Shown: positions 8,393-16,866 of the stretch, piece by piece
Layout: each line of letters begins with the position of its first letter
Numbering within the stretch: the stretch's first letter is position 1
Assembly: GCA_964439955.1 (NCBI GenBank)
Contig: CAYTPX010000004.1
Location: 39,713 to 103,712, forward strand
Length of the DNA: 64,000 bases
Reading direction: 5' to 3'
DNA from: UBA1794 sp964439955
GTDB lineage: Bacteria; Bacteroidota; Bacteroidia; Bacteroidales; Bacteroidaceae
Notes under the pieces: generated by a model
The model's database searches: none
Told to the model about the DNA's origin: nothing
What the model saw: the letters and a program-made list of their open reading frames with translations, nothing else
Program-made: the position numbers and the translations under genes

Positions 8393-10252
8393 CTATTTCT
8401 TGAGTTCTTCGTTTAATTGCTTTAAAGTCTCCAGTACATTGACGCGCACATGGATGAAATGCTGTATGCCCGCATTCTTGAGTTCTTCCGCGCAAGGCGG
8501 GTTCCCGGCCACGATGAACAGGGCTTTTCCGCCTAATGCTTGGTAGGCCGGCACGGCATACTCCGCATATTCCTCGTCGCTTGAGCAGAGCACCACGATG
8601 TCGGCTTTCGCGTCCAAGGCGGCTTCCACGCCCGCTTCCACCGAGTCGAATCCCAGGTTGTCAATCACCTTGTAACCGGCGCATGCCAGGAAGTTGCATG
8701 AGAATTGTGCCCGTGCCTGCCGCATGGCCAAGTTCCCTATGGTCAGCATGAAGGCCGTCGGTACTTTCCCGTCCCGTTCCGTGGCGAGGCGCAATGCCTC
8801 GAATTCGGATGCCGCACGGTTGCCTTCCAAGGCCTTGTAAGGGGTTTCGCCGCCGCAGCCACATGTATGGCCGCATGCGCGGGGTTCTTTTCCCTCCGAT
8901 TGCTCGTTGAAGTTCGGGAACTGGTTGGTGCCCAGCAGCGATTCCCTCCGTTTGGAGACGGCCTCCATGCGTGCCCGGTGGGTGGCGTTCACCTTGTCTT
9001 GTACCGCGCCGCTTTGTATCTGGGCTAAAAATCCGCCAGCCTCTTCCGTGGCGAGGAATAGCTTCCATCCTTCCTGTGCCAGCGAAGTGGTCAATGTCTC
9101 TATATAGTAAGAGCCCGCGGCCGGGTCTACCACCTTGTCAAAGTGCGATTCTTCTTTCAGCAGCAACTGCTGGTTGCGCGCCAGCCGTTCGGAGAAGTCG
9201 CCGGGTTCGGAATAGGCATAATCGAACGGGGTAACCGTCAGGGCGTCCACTCCGGCCAAGGTTGCGCTCATGGCCTCCGTTTGGGTGCGCAGCAAATTGA
9301 CGTATGCGTCGTAGAAGGTCAGGTTGAAGTGGGAAGTCTCGGCGTGTATGTATGCCTGTTCCCCTTCGTGTGAGCCGGCATCCTCTTGGTAGGCGTGCAC
9401 TACCTGCGCCCATAGCATGCGGAATGCGCGGAACTTGGCCAGTTCCATGAAGTAGTTGGGGCCGATGCCCATGCTGAAGCCGATGGCCGATGCCGCAACG
9501 CCTGCGGGCAATCCCGCGGCGATGAGTTGCTTCAGGTATTCGTTGCCCCAGTTGAGCGCGTAGCCTAATTCTTGGTAGATGTAAGCCCCCGCATGGTTCA
9601 GTATCGAAGAATGCACCGTGACAGGGCGGAAGTACGGGTAGCTGCGGAATGTCTCCACGAGTTTCGCCGCGATGGGGGCGAAATCGGGCGCTTGTACGCC
9701 TTTCTCCAGCATCTTGCCGGCCGGGTCAAAGCCGATGCCGCCCCGTATCTGCCCCGGCTCATATCCTTTTTCCTGGAAGTAACCGGTCAGTATTTCCCCC
9801 AGCTCCACGGCGTGGCGCGGGCACGTGTCGAAGTAGACCTCGATGGCCTCCAGGCAGATGCCGTCGAGCAGTTCTTCGATGGACACCTTATTTATTATAT
9901 CCTTCTCCAAGCGGAACTCCAGCGAATCCACCCCCTTGTCCAGCACGTCCAGCGCCTTGGCCCGGCCTTTCCCCGGGTCGTCCACCCGGATTTCTTGTCG
10001 CACGAACCACGCGTTGCTGTCCGTTTTCGTCCCCCTCAAGTAAGGGAACTGCCCCGGGAGGGCATTTGTCGTGGGCAACAGCCCGGCATCCTCGCGCCGG
10101 TAGAAAGGCTGTACCTTGAATCCTTCGCTCGTCTTCCAGACCAGCCGCTTCTCAAAATCCGCTCCTTTCAGGTCCGCCTGGATCTTGTCCAGCCACTCCT
10201 GTGAGCTGACAGGAGGGAACTCGGCAAAGAGCTTTTCCTTTTTCTCTTCCAT
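8393..10252 (-). CDS. mutA: Methylmalonyl-CoA mutase small subunit
   Basis: A 619-residue non-catalytic partner of the mutase heterodimer. The start at 10252 (MEEKKEKLFAEFPPVSSQEW) is preferred over an upstream in-frame Met because the latter lies inside the promoter. The barrel domain is recognisable (LDKGVDSLEFRLEK, AGAYIYQELGYALNWGNEYL). The C-terminal domain is B12-domain-like but lacks the DxHxxG motif, as expected for the small subunit. An unusual Cys/His/Gly-rich linker (ACGHTCGCGG) sits between the two domains. First gene of the mutA-mutB transcript. Confidence 0.95.
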   Translation of the reverse strand: MEEKKEKLFAEFPPVSSQEWLDKIQADLKGADFEKRLVWKTSEGFKVQPFYRREDAGLLPTTNALPGQFPYLRGTKTDSNAWFVRQEIRVDDPGKGRAKALDVLDKGVDSLEFRLEKDIINKVSIEELLDGICLEAIEVYFDTCPRHAVELGEILTGYFQEKGYEPGQIRGGIGFDPAGKMLEKGVQAPDFAPIAAKLVETFRSYPYFRPVTVHSSILNHAGAYIYQELGYALNWGNEYLKQLIAAGLPAGVAASAIGFSMGIGPNYFMELAKFRAFRMLWAQVVHAYQEDAGSHEGEQAYIHAETSHFNLTFYDAYVNLLRTQTEAMSATLAGVDALTVTPFDYAYSEPGDFSERLARNQQLLLKEESHFDKVVDPAAGSYYIETLTTSLAQEGWKLFLATEEAGGFLAQIQSGAVQDKVNATHRARMEAVSKRRESLLGTNQFPNFNEQSEGKEPRACGHTCGCGGETPYKALEGNRAASEFEALRLATERDGKVPTAFMLTIGNLAMRQARAQFSCNFLACAGYKVIDNLGFDSVEAGVEAALDAKADIVVLCSSDEEYAEYAVPAYQALGGKALFIVAGNPPCAEELKNAGIQHFIHVRVNVLETLKQLNEELKK

Positions 10253-10295
10253 ACGTCTTGTCTCTTGTTGTTCCTTCGATAGGGTAAATGTGTGG

Positions 10296-10303
10296 CAAAT
10301 ATA
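10296..10303 (-). promoter_or_regulatory. -7 box of mutA-mutB
   Basis: The minus strand reads TATATTTG, 44 bases upstream of the mutA start. No cobalamin riboswitch box is visible between it and the gene. Confidence 0.65.
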
Positions 10304-10344
10304 AGGATAAATCAACTTAATCTTAGTCTTTTCTTCAGGATAAG

Positions 10345-10376
10345 TTTGACAGCCCGGGTCTCTTTCACTACATTTG
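10345..10376 (+). promoter_or_regulatory. Promoter of the AAE-type transporter gene
   Basis: TTTG at 10345-10348 and TACATTTG at 10369-10376, with 20 bases between, match the Bacteroidales -33/-7 consensus. It is divergent from the mutA promoter, and it lies downstream of the first in-frame Met region of the following ORF, deciding the start at 10404. Confidence 0.8.
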
Positions 10377-10403
10377 CCGCCGTTTTTTAACTATAACCAA
10401 GGT

Positions 10404-12080
10404 ATGGACTGGATACAATCTCTATTGTTCAACACTGACAGCGTGGCCCACATCGTGTTTCTCTACGCGTTTGTCATCGCTTCGGGTGTGTTGCTGGGCA
10501 AGATCAAGGTGTTCGGCGTTTCGCTCGGGGTGACTTTCGTGCTTTTCATGGGAATCTTCGTGGGCCATTTCGGACTGACGGCAAGTAGTAACATTTTGGA
10601 CTTCATCCGCGATTTCGGGTTGATCCTCTTCGTCTACTGCATCGGTCTCCAAGTAGGCCCGTCTTTCTTCTCTTCGTTCAAGAAAGACGGCGTGTCTATG
10701 AATCTGGTGGCCACCCTCCTCGTGGTGCTCAACGTGGCCGTTGCCCTCATCCTCTGCTATACGGCGGGGGGCGGCGACGTGCGCATGTTCGTGGGCATGC
10801 TCTTCGGCGCCACCACCAACACCCCCGGTCTCGGTGCGGCCACCGAGGCGCTCCATCTGGTGGGGCAGGCCGATAACGGCAACCCCATCTCCCTGGCCTA
10901 CGCCTGCGCCTACCCGTTGGGCGTGGTAGGCATAATCCTTTCCACGATTGCCCTGCGCTACATCTGCCGCGTAGACCTCAAGAAAGAGGAAGAGGACTTG
11001 GACAACGATTCCGACATACAGCATGCCAAGCCGTTCGTCTTCCATCTTGAGGTACACAACGAGTCGATCGTCGGCAAGACGCTCGGGCAAGTGCGTTCTT
11101 TCCTCAACCGCCCTATCGTATGCTCCCGCATCCGCAAGAAGGATGGCGAGGTCAGTATCCCCTCCAATGATACCGTTCTCGAACTGGGCGACCAGCTTTT
11201 TGTTACTTCCTCCGAGGAAGATGTCGATGCCATCACGGCCTTTATCGGCGTCCGTGTCGAAGTGGACTGGGAACACCTCAAGCAGGAGCAACCCATGATA
11301 TCGCGCCGTATCCTCGTCACCAAGTCCGAAATCAACGGCAAACGCGTGGCCGACATGCACTTCCGCAGCCTTTTCGGCGTATCCGTCACCCGCGTCAACC
11401 GCTCGGGCGTCGACCTTTTCGCACGCCCCAACCTGGTGCTCCAGGTCGGGGACCGCGTGACTGTCGTGGGTTATGCCGATGCCGTCAGCCGGGTGGCCGA
11501 CACTTTGGGTAACTCCATGGTACGCCTCAACCACCCCAACATCGTCACCATCTTCGTCGGCATCCTCCTCGGCGTGCTGCTCGGCAACGTGCCGTTCCCC
11601 TCGGGCATGGCCACTCCCCTGAAGCTCGGCATCGCCGGGGGGCCGCTCATCGTGGCTATCCTCATCGGGGCTTTCGGCTACAAGCTCAAACTTGTTACCT
11701 ACACCACGGCCAGCGCCAACCTCATGCTGCGTGAGATAGGCATCACCCTTTTCCTGGCCAGCGTCGGCATCAAGGCAGGCCCCGAGTTTTTCGACACGGT
11801 GGTCCACGGCAACGGCCTTACTTACGTGTGGTGCGGCTTCCTCGTTACCGTCCTCCCCATCCTTATCGCCGGGTTGGTGGCGCGCTACTATTTCAAGATC
11901 AACTATTTCACCCTCATGGGTCTCATAGCCGGTGCGAACACCGACCCTCCCGCATTGGCGTTCTCCAACCAGTCGGCAGGCAATGGGGGACCCTCGGTGG
12001 GGTACTCCACGGTCTATCCCCTTTCCATGTTCCTGCGTATCCTCTCCGGACAGATGATCGTCTTGCTCCTCTTGGGCTGA
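10404..12080 (+). CDS. Aspartate:alanine exchanger (AAE) family transporter, YidE/YbjL-like
   Basis: A 558-residue inner-membrane protein in the two-halves arrangement of this family. About five to six membrane helices come first (residues 1-190). A cytoplasmic region follows with two TrkA-C (RCK-C) domains (about 205-375, motifs HNESIVGKTLGQVRSFLNRP and NGKRVADMHFRSLFGVSVTRVNRSG). The second membrane half (about 385-558) ends GANTDPPALAFSNQ, the usual signature of the YidE/YbjL duplication. The start at 10404 (MDWIQSLLF) is 28 bases after the -7 box. The substrate is not known; family members such as AspT exchange amino acids, but most YidE-like proteins are uncharacterised. It stands alone between its own promoter and a strong terminator. 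Confidence 0.88.
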   Translation: MDWIQSLLFNTDSVAHIVFLYAFVIASGVLLGKIKVFGVSLGVTFVLFMGIFVGHFGLTASSNILDFIRDFGLILFVYCIGLQVGPSFFSSFKKDGVSMNLVATLLVVLNVAVALILCYTAGGGDVRMFVGMLFGATTNTPGLGAATEALHLVGQADNGNPISLAYACAYPLGVVGIILSTIALRYICRVDLKKEEEDLDNDSDIQHAKPFVFHLEVHNESIVGKTLGQVRSFLNRPIVCSRIRKKDGEVSIPSNDTVLELGDQLFVTSSEEDVDAITAFIGVRVEVDWEHLKQEQPMISRRILVTKSEINGKRVADMHFRSLFGVSVTRVNRSGVDLFARPNLVLQVGDRVTVVGYADAVSRVADTLGNSMVRLNHPNIVTIFVGILLGVLLGNVPFPSGMATPLKLGIAGGPLIVAILIGAFGYKLKLVTYTTASANLMLREIGITLFLASVGIKAGPEFFDTVVHGNGLTYVWCGFLVTVLPILIAGLVARYYFKINYFTLMGLIAGANTDPPALAFSNQSAGNGGPSVGYSTVYPLSMFLRILSGQMIVLLLLG

Positions 12081-12151
12081 CGGTCCTTCCCTTCCTTGCG
12101 GGGAAGCCGGGACGCCGTCCGGGTTTTCCCTTGCCGCAAAGTTTCATCAGC

Positions 12152-12186
12152 CCCGCCGCTTTTCCCGAAAAGCGGCGGGTTTTTTT
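12152..12186 (+). terminator. Rho-independent terminator built on a single palindromic unit
   Basis: A perfect 13-bp stem (12152-12164 with 12167-12179) with a 2-base loop and a run of seven T. The core GCTTTTCCCGAAAAGC resembles the palindrome of the dispersed 21-bp arrays, so this may be a solitary member of that family. Confidence 0.9.
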
Positions 12187-12315
12187 CGTTTCTCCCCTTC
12201 CTTTTGGGGGCGTTTCCTGCGGGCGACGCGGGGCGGGATGCTTGCCCGTCCGCCTTGAAAATGCAGGGTTATGTTTTCTTTTGTTAAATCCGGGAAGAAA
12301 ATCACGATATCATTT

Positions 12316-12345
12316 TTTGTATATGTAGGGAAACTCTTATAATTG
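12316..12345 (+). promoter_or_regulatory. Promoter of the large secreted protein gene
   Basis: TTTG at 12316-12319 and TATAATTG at 12338-12345 (one mismatch to TAnnTTTG) with 18 bases between. This would give a leader of about 75 bases. Confidence 0.6.
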
Positions 12346-12428
12346 CAGCAGCGGACGATTTATTATGGCTGTCCGGACTTAGGGTTTAAAGTCGATCTCT
12401 TTTTTCTTTTAATTAAATAATTAATCCT

Positions 12429-15317
12429 ATGATGAAGCGAATTACTTCTTTGATTGCTGCGGCCATAGTGGCCGTAGGGTTATCCCCGGCGATGGGACAG
12501 GAGTATGAGGATTATACCTCATACTTGGTGAACCCGAGCTTTACGGAAGGGGCGAGTACGGAAGTGGGCGATACTGCGAGTACGACCAGTGGCCGTGGCA
12601 TTATTGTAGCCCCGACGGGGTGGAAAATGAGTTATTATACGGTCGCTTGGGATCGCCAGTTTTTAAGCTGGTCGGACTATGAGGCCACTGCATCTTCTTT
12701 GGATGATTTCCAAATCCCGTTGTATTCTCCGCAGGATGGCGATGACGGGTTCTTCTTCCATGCAATGACCGGTGGTGAAACGCCTCCAGTTTATACGATG
12801 ATGCAGACTGTGACCCTGCCCTCGGGGCGTTATGAACTGACCTATTATGGTATGTTGCTAAAGCGGACAACCATGGAGGCTGCGCCTACTATCCGGGTGC
12901 AGACGGAAACACAGACTTTCTCTACCAACCTCCCGGTGTATGAATCGGATACCGTGCCCGCCGATTGGGATGCAGGCTCTGTTTCGTTTTACGTAGTCGA
13001 GGAAGGGGAAGTGAGCTTCGGGTTGTATTACGACATGCAATCTTCGTTGGAACAACAGCTCTACCTTGATAACTTCCAGCTCTACCGCACGGCTGACGTG
13101 ACGATGGCCGACATTATCGATGATATATTGGCGAGTGTGGACGATGCCATCAATGAACTGACCAATAAATTCTACGCAATGGATGAAACCATCATCCCCG
13201 ATGCTTGGATGGACCCGTTGGAGGATATTGAATTTAAAGTTTATACAGACACGATTTCCTCACTTACCGGCGGAGAATACTACTTGTCGTATGTCCAGGC
13301 TTGGAGTGCCCGTCTTGATTCCTTGGTTGATATGCGTAGTGAATTGCAGGTCTTGTCCGACTCGATGCAGTTGCTGATTGACGATGCAGCATACGATGGC
13401 CTTGAGGCTATCCAGACGGTGAAGGCGAATGCCGGTGAGTTGTTGGCCTCGAATCCCGACCTCGTGACCTTGGATGCCGCCATTACGGAAGCGGAAGATG
13501 CCATATTCGATTACCTCTGCAGTGGGCTTGTGAACGAGGCCACCTATGATGAGCCTTCCAACGTTACCAGCTTCTTTATTGTAAACCCGGGTGTGGACGG
13601 GACGGTAGACAAGGCGAACCCGGAAGGGTGGAGCATAACCACGAATTCGGATCAACCTTGGATTTATACCAGCGACCGTTATTATGCGGATGGGACTACG
13701 AATACGGGGACATACCTCAATACATGGCATCCCACGACAGGGTATGTGGAATACACGGCAACCCAGGTAATTACTTCGATGCCCATGGGTATTTATAAGT
13801 TGCAGGCTTTGGTGGCAGGTGATGGCACGCAAGGATGTTACCTCTTTGCCAAGGTTGGCGACACCTATTATTCTTCGATGGCTTCCTACACCAGCACGAC
13901 GCTGGACACCGTTGTAGTGGATAACATTCTCGTGCTGGAGGATGGCGACTCGATAACTATCGGTTTGACCTGCCAGGCAGAAGACTTGTGGAGCGGCGCG
14001 GCAGAGTTCGACGGGACTTTCATTAGCGGCGATGACTTCGAACTGTGGTACGAAGGTGGCGACCTTACCGTGCTGAAAGACGTCTTGCAGGAAGCCATCG
14101 ACGAGCTGTCTGCCGTATTGGAGGCAGGTACTTATGATTCTGCCCTGAAGGGTGACGTGGCTGTCACGGAGTCCGTGCTCGCAAGCGCCCAGAGCGTAGT
14201 GGATAACGAGGAAGTCTCTTCCTATGGGACGGCCTTGATTGAGGTGAATGCCCAAACAGGCTTGCTCGACGCTTCTGTTTCGGCTGCTACCGAGATTGTC
14301 GCATTGTGCGATTCTGCCAACCTCTTGATTGCCTCTTCAGCTGAAAAGATGGGCAGCGCGCTCGAAGCCTTGGAGGAGGAATGGAATTTCGCTACCGCTT
14401 GGGTAGTAAGCGAAGATGCCATCACGGACGATGCGGATGCCGTTATCGAAAGTTTGACGAAGGCTTTGACCGCGGCCAATGATTCCATCAACATGTATGA
14501 CCGGATGAACATAGAACCGGGTGATGTTACCTACACCTTATTGGTTAATCCTGATTGCGATGAAGGTACGTCAGGTGAGCCGGAATCCGAAGGCTATATT
14601 TTTGAAACCACTGGTAGCGCTTATCTCGTATGGGCTTCTGAGGACGATGCCTTCTTGGCCGAACCCCATGGACACCTCTGCTTCTGGAGCGGCAGGCTTC
14701 CTGCCGATAGCGTAGGCTTCAATGTGTACCAGATTGTAGGCAACGTGCCGAGCGGTTACTACCGCATGACGGCCATGGCCGTGGTTGGTGCTGCGGGTGA
14801 AACTGCCCCCGACACGACCTTCTCGAACGGCAACGTAGTGTTCTATGCTGTGGGCGATGTAAACCATGAGGTACAGGTTCCGCTCCGCCATGCTTGCTAT
14901 GAGAACGGCGATACGCTGACCACTTCTTCCACCGGCGAAGATTCGTTAAAGCTCTACTGCAACGAAGTTTACCCGTACACCCTCGACAACATCCTTGTCA
15001 ACCACGGTGAATTCAAGTTCGGCATGAAGACGATTGGCCCGATGAATGTGACTACCGCGCGTATCTATGGCTTCACGCTCGAGTACCTGTCGGCTGTCGA
15101 TTATGAGCCTTATCCCGATGCCATCCAAGAGGTAGGCGTAGACGCCGCCACGCTGAAGGCATACGCGAAGAACGGCTACATCATCGTGGAGACCGACGAG
15201 CCATACGAAGTGTACTCCGTGAGCGGCGGGGCAGCCATGGACCCGGATATGCAGTTCGTGCCCGGTGTCTACATCGTGAAGGCTGGCTCGAAGACGGTAA
15301 AGGTATTGGTTGATTGA
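12429..15317 (+). CDS. Large secreted multi-domain protein with T9SS-like C-terminal domain
   Basis: A 962-residue protein of unknown function. The signal peptide is MMKRITSLIAAAIVAVGLSP, with cleavage near AMGQEY. Three beta-sandwich modules each open with a similar motif: VNPSFTEG (about 34), VNPGVDG (about 384) and VNPDCDEG (about 705). They are separated by Ala/Glu/Ser-rich helical stretches (about 220-375 and 545-690). Such modules often bind carbohydrate, but no catalytic domain was recognised. The last ~70 residues (VDAATLKAYAKNGYIIVE to GVYIVKAGSKTVKVLVD) resemble the type A sorting domain of type IX secreted proteins. The composition is strongly acidic. It is monocistronic, with its own promoter and terminator. 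The surface location is inferred. Confidence 0.75.
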   Translation: MMKRITSLIAAAIVAVGLSPAMGQEYEDYTSYLVNPSFTEGASTEVGDTASTTSGRGIIVAPTGWKMSYYTVAWDRQFLSWSDYEATASSLDDFQIPLYSPQDGDDGFFFHAMTGGETPPVYTMMQTVTLPSGRYELTYYGMLLKRTTMEAAPTIRVQTETQTFSTNLPVYESDTVPADWDAGSVSFYVVEEGEVSFGLYYDMQSSLEQQLYLDNFQLYRTADVTMADIIDDILASVDDAINELTNKFYAMDETIIPDAWMDPLEDIEFKVYTDTISSLTGGEYYLSYVQAWSARLDSLVDMRSELQVLSDSMQLLIDDAAYDGLEAIQTVKANAGELLASNPDLVTLDAAITEAEDAIFDYLCSGLVNEATYDEPSNVTSFFIVNPGVDGTVDKANPEGWSITTNSDQPWIYTSDRYYADGTTNTGTYLNTWHPTTGYVEYTATQVITSMPMGIYKLQALVAGDGTQGCYLFAKVGDTYYSSMASYTSTTLDTVVVDNILVLEDGDSITIGLTCQAEDLWSGAAEFDGTFISGDDFELWYEGGDLTVLKDVLQEAIDELSAVLEAGTYDSALKGDVAVTESVLASAQSVVDNEEVSSYGTALIEVNAQTGLLDASVSAATEIVALCDSANLLIASSAEKMGSALEALEEEWNFATAWVVSEDAITDDADAVIESLTKALTAANDSINMYDRMNIEPGDVTYTLLVNPDCDEGTSGEPESEGYIFETTGSAYLVWASEDDAFLAEPHGHLCFWSGRLPADSVGFNVYQIVGNVPSGYYRMTAMAVVGAAGETAPDTTFSNGNVVFYAVGDVNHEVQVPLRHACYENGDTLTTSSTGEDSLKLYCNEVYPYTLDNILVNHGEFKFGMKTIGPMNVTTARIYGFTLEYLSAVDYEPYPDAIQEVGVDAATLKAYAKNGYIIVETDEPYEVYSVSGGAAMDPDMQFVPGVYIVKAGSKTVKVLVD

Positions 15318-15330
15318 CCCCTCTTTGGGA

Positions 15331-15364
15331 AGGCTGTGCCCGGCAGGGCACAGCCTTTTTTTTT
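15331..15364 (+). terminator. Rho-independent terminator
   Basis: AAGGCTGTGCCC at 15331-15342 pairs with GGGCACAGCCTT across a 4-base loop and is followed by eight T. It lies 14 bases past the stop of the secreted protein gene. Confidence 0.92.
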
Positions 15365-15396
15365 GTTTCTACCCCACAAAAAAACGAAACTTCTAA

Positions 15397-16755
15397 ATGG
15401 CTGAAAAAATCCACCAAACGCTGCGTGATTCGAAGGCCGCTCGTTGGACGGCCTTGGCAGTCGTTGCTTTTACGATGTTGTGCGGTTATTTCCTGACCGA
15501 CGTCATGGCTCCCCTTAAACCCATGCTGGAGGAAGAATTGCTCTGGAGCAGTACGGACTACGGCCTCTTTACGAGTGCCTACGGGTGGTTCAACGTGTTC
15601 CTGTTGATGCTCATCTTTGGCGGCATCATCCTCGACAAGATGGGCATCCGCTTCACAGGAGTGGGGGCATGCCTCTTCATGGTGGCCGGGTGTGCCATTA
15701 AGTACGGCGCCATTTCCGGCCTCATTCCCCTCGAAGGGACGGTGGTTGCCGGCATGAAGGGGCAAGTGGCCGTGGCCGCTTTGGGCTATGCCCTCTTCGG
15801 GGTGGGCGTGGAAGTGGCCGGAATCACGGTCAGCAAAATCATCGTCAAGTGGTTCAAAGGCTACGAGATGGCCTTGGCCATGGGGCTGGAGATGGCCACC
15901 GCCCGTTTGGGCACGATGCTCGCCATGTCCGTCAGCGTGCCTTTCGCCAAGTATTGCCACGACGTTTCCGCCCCCGTCCTGCTCTGCCTCGTCCTGCTGT
16001 GTATCGGCTTGATAGCCTTCATCGTCTACACCTTCATGGACCGCCGCTTGGAGGCCTCCATCGGGAAGGAAGAGAAACCGGCCGACGACCCGTTCCGCAT
16101 GGGCGACATCGTGCTCATCGTGCGCAACCGCGGCTTTTGGTTGATTGCCGTCCTGTGTGTCTTGTTCTACTCGGCGGTGTTCCCTTTCCTGAAGTACGCC
16201 ACCGACTTGATGGTCAATAAGTACGGTGTCGGCCCGGAACTGGCCGGCCTCATCCCGAGCCTGCTGCCGCTGGGCACGCTTTTCCTCACCCCGTTTTTCG
16301 GCAACCTCTACGACCGGCGGGGCAAGGGGGCTTCCATCATGGTCCTCGGGGCGGTCATGCTCATCGTCGTGCATGTGTTTTTTGCCCTCCCGCTGCTCAA
16401 CTATTGGTGGTTTGCCACGGTCGTAATGGTCGTTCTGGGCATTGCCTTTTCCCTCGTGCCTTCGGCCATGTGGCCTTCCGTGCCCAAGATTATTCCCGAG
16501 AAGCAGCTCGGGACGGCCTATTCGCTCATCTTCTGGGTGCAGAACTGGGGGCTGATGGGCGTGCCCGCCCTCATCGGTTGGGTGCTCGACCGCTACTGCA
16601 AGCTGGGGGGCGAGGGGCAACCGGCCTATGATTATACGCTCCCGATGGTTATTTTTGCCAGTTTCGGGATTTTGGCCCTTGTTGTCGCCCTGATGCTGAA
16701 GGCCGAAGACCGCAAGAAGGGGTACGGCTTGGAAGAACCGAACCTCAAGAAATGA
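15397..16755 (+). CDS. MFS transporter
   Basis: A 452-residue inner-membrane protein with about twelve helices in two six-helix bundles. The loop after the second helix contains GGIILDKMGIRF, the major facilitator signature. Its counterpart in the second half is FFGNLYDRRGKGAS, and the central cytoplasmic loop is DRRLEASIGKEEKPADD. The substrate cannot be read from the sequence; close Bacteroidales relatives are annotated only as MFS transporters. The start MAEKIHQTLRDSKAARWTAL fits the usual short cytoplasmic N-terminus. It begins 33 bases after a strong terminator with no clear TAnnTTTG box, so its promoter is not identified. Confidence 0.88.
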   Translation: MAEKIHQTLRDSKAARWTALAVVAFTMLCGYFLTDVMAPLKPMLEEELLWSSTDYGLFTSAYGWFNVFLLMLIFGGIILDKMGIRFTGVGACLFMVAGCAIKYGAISGLIPLEGTVVAGMKGQVAVAALGYALFGVGVEVAGITVSKIIVKWFKGYEMALAMGLEMATARLGTMLAMSVSVPFAKYCHDVSAPVLLCLVLLCIGLIAFIVYTFMDRRLEASIGKEEKPADDPFRMGDIVLIVRNRGFWLIAVLCVLFYSAVFPFLKYATDLMVNKYGVGPELAGLIPSLLPLGTLFLTPFFGNLYDRRGKGASIMVLGAVMLIVVHVFFALPLLNYWWFATVVMVVLGIAFSLVPSAMWPSVPKIIPEKQLGTAYSLIFWVQNWGLMGVPALIGWVLDRYCKLGGEGQPAYDYTLPMVIFASFGILALVVALMLKAEDRKKGYGLEEPNLKK

Positions 16756-16781
16756 GGCTCCGCCTCTTGTGGGGCGTAAGG

Positions 16782-16828
16782 AAACCCCGCCTGGCAGGAC
16801 CATGGTCCTCTGCCAGGCGGGGTTTTTT
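16782..16828 (+). terminator. Rho-independent terminator between convergent genes
   Basis: AACCCCGCCTGGCAG pairs with CTGCCAGGCGGGGTT around a 12-base loop that is itself palindromic (GACCATGGTC). Six T follow on the plus strand. It lies between the convergent MFS and glycosyltransferase genes and may also stop the minus-strand run. Confidence 0.9.
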
Positions 16829-16866
16829 GCGTCGGGCTTTGGGCGGGAAAGGCCGCGGCGGCCTGT

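Larger units (their letters stand above)
12081..12428. other. 348-bp intergenic region without a gene
   Basis: Contains the transporter's terminator (12152-12186) and the promoter of the next gene (12316-12345). No supported small gene or RNA was seen in between. Confidence 0.7.

Noticed and set aside
10253..10403. Cobalamin riboswitch upstream of mutA
   Set aside because: The spacer is only 151 bases, shared with a divergent promoter, and lacks the B12-box.
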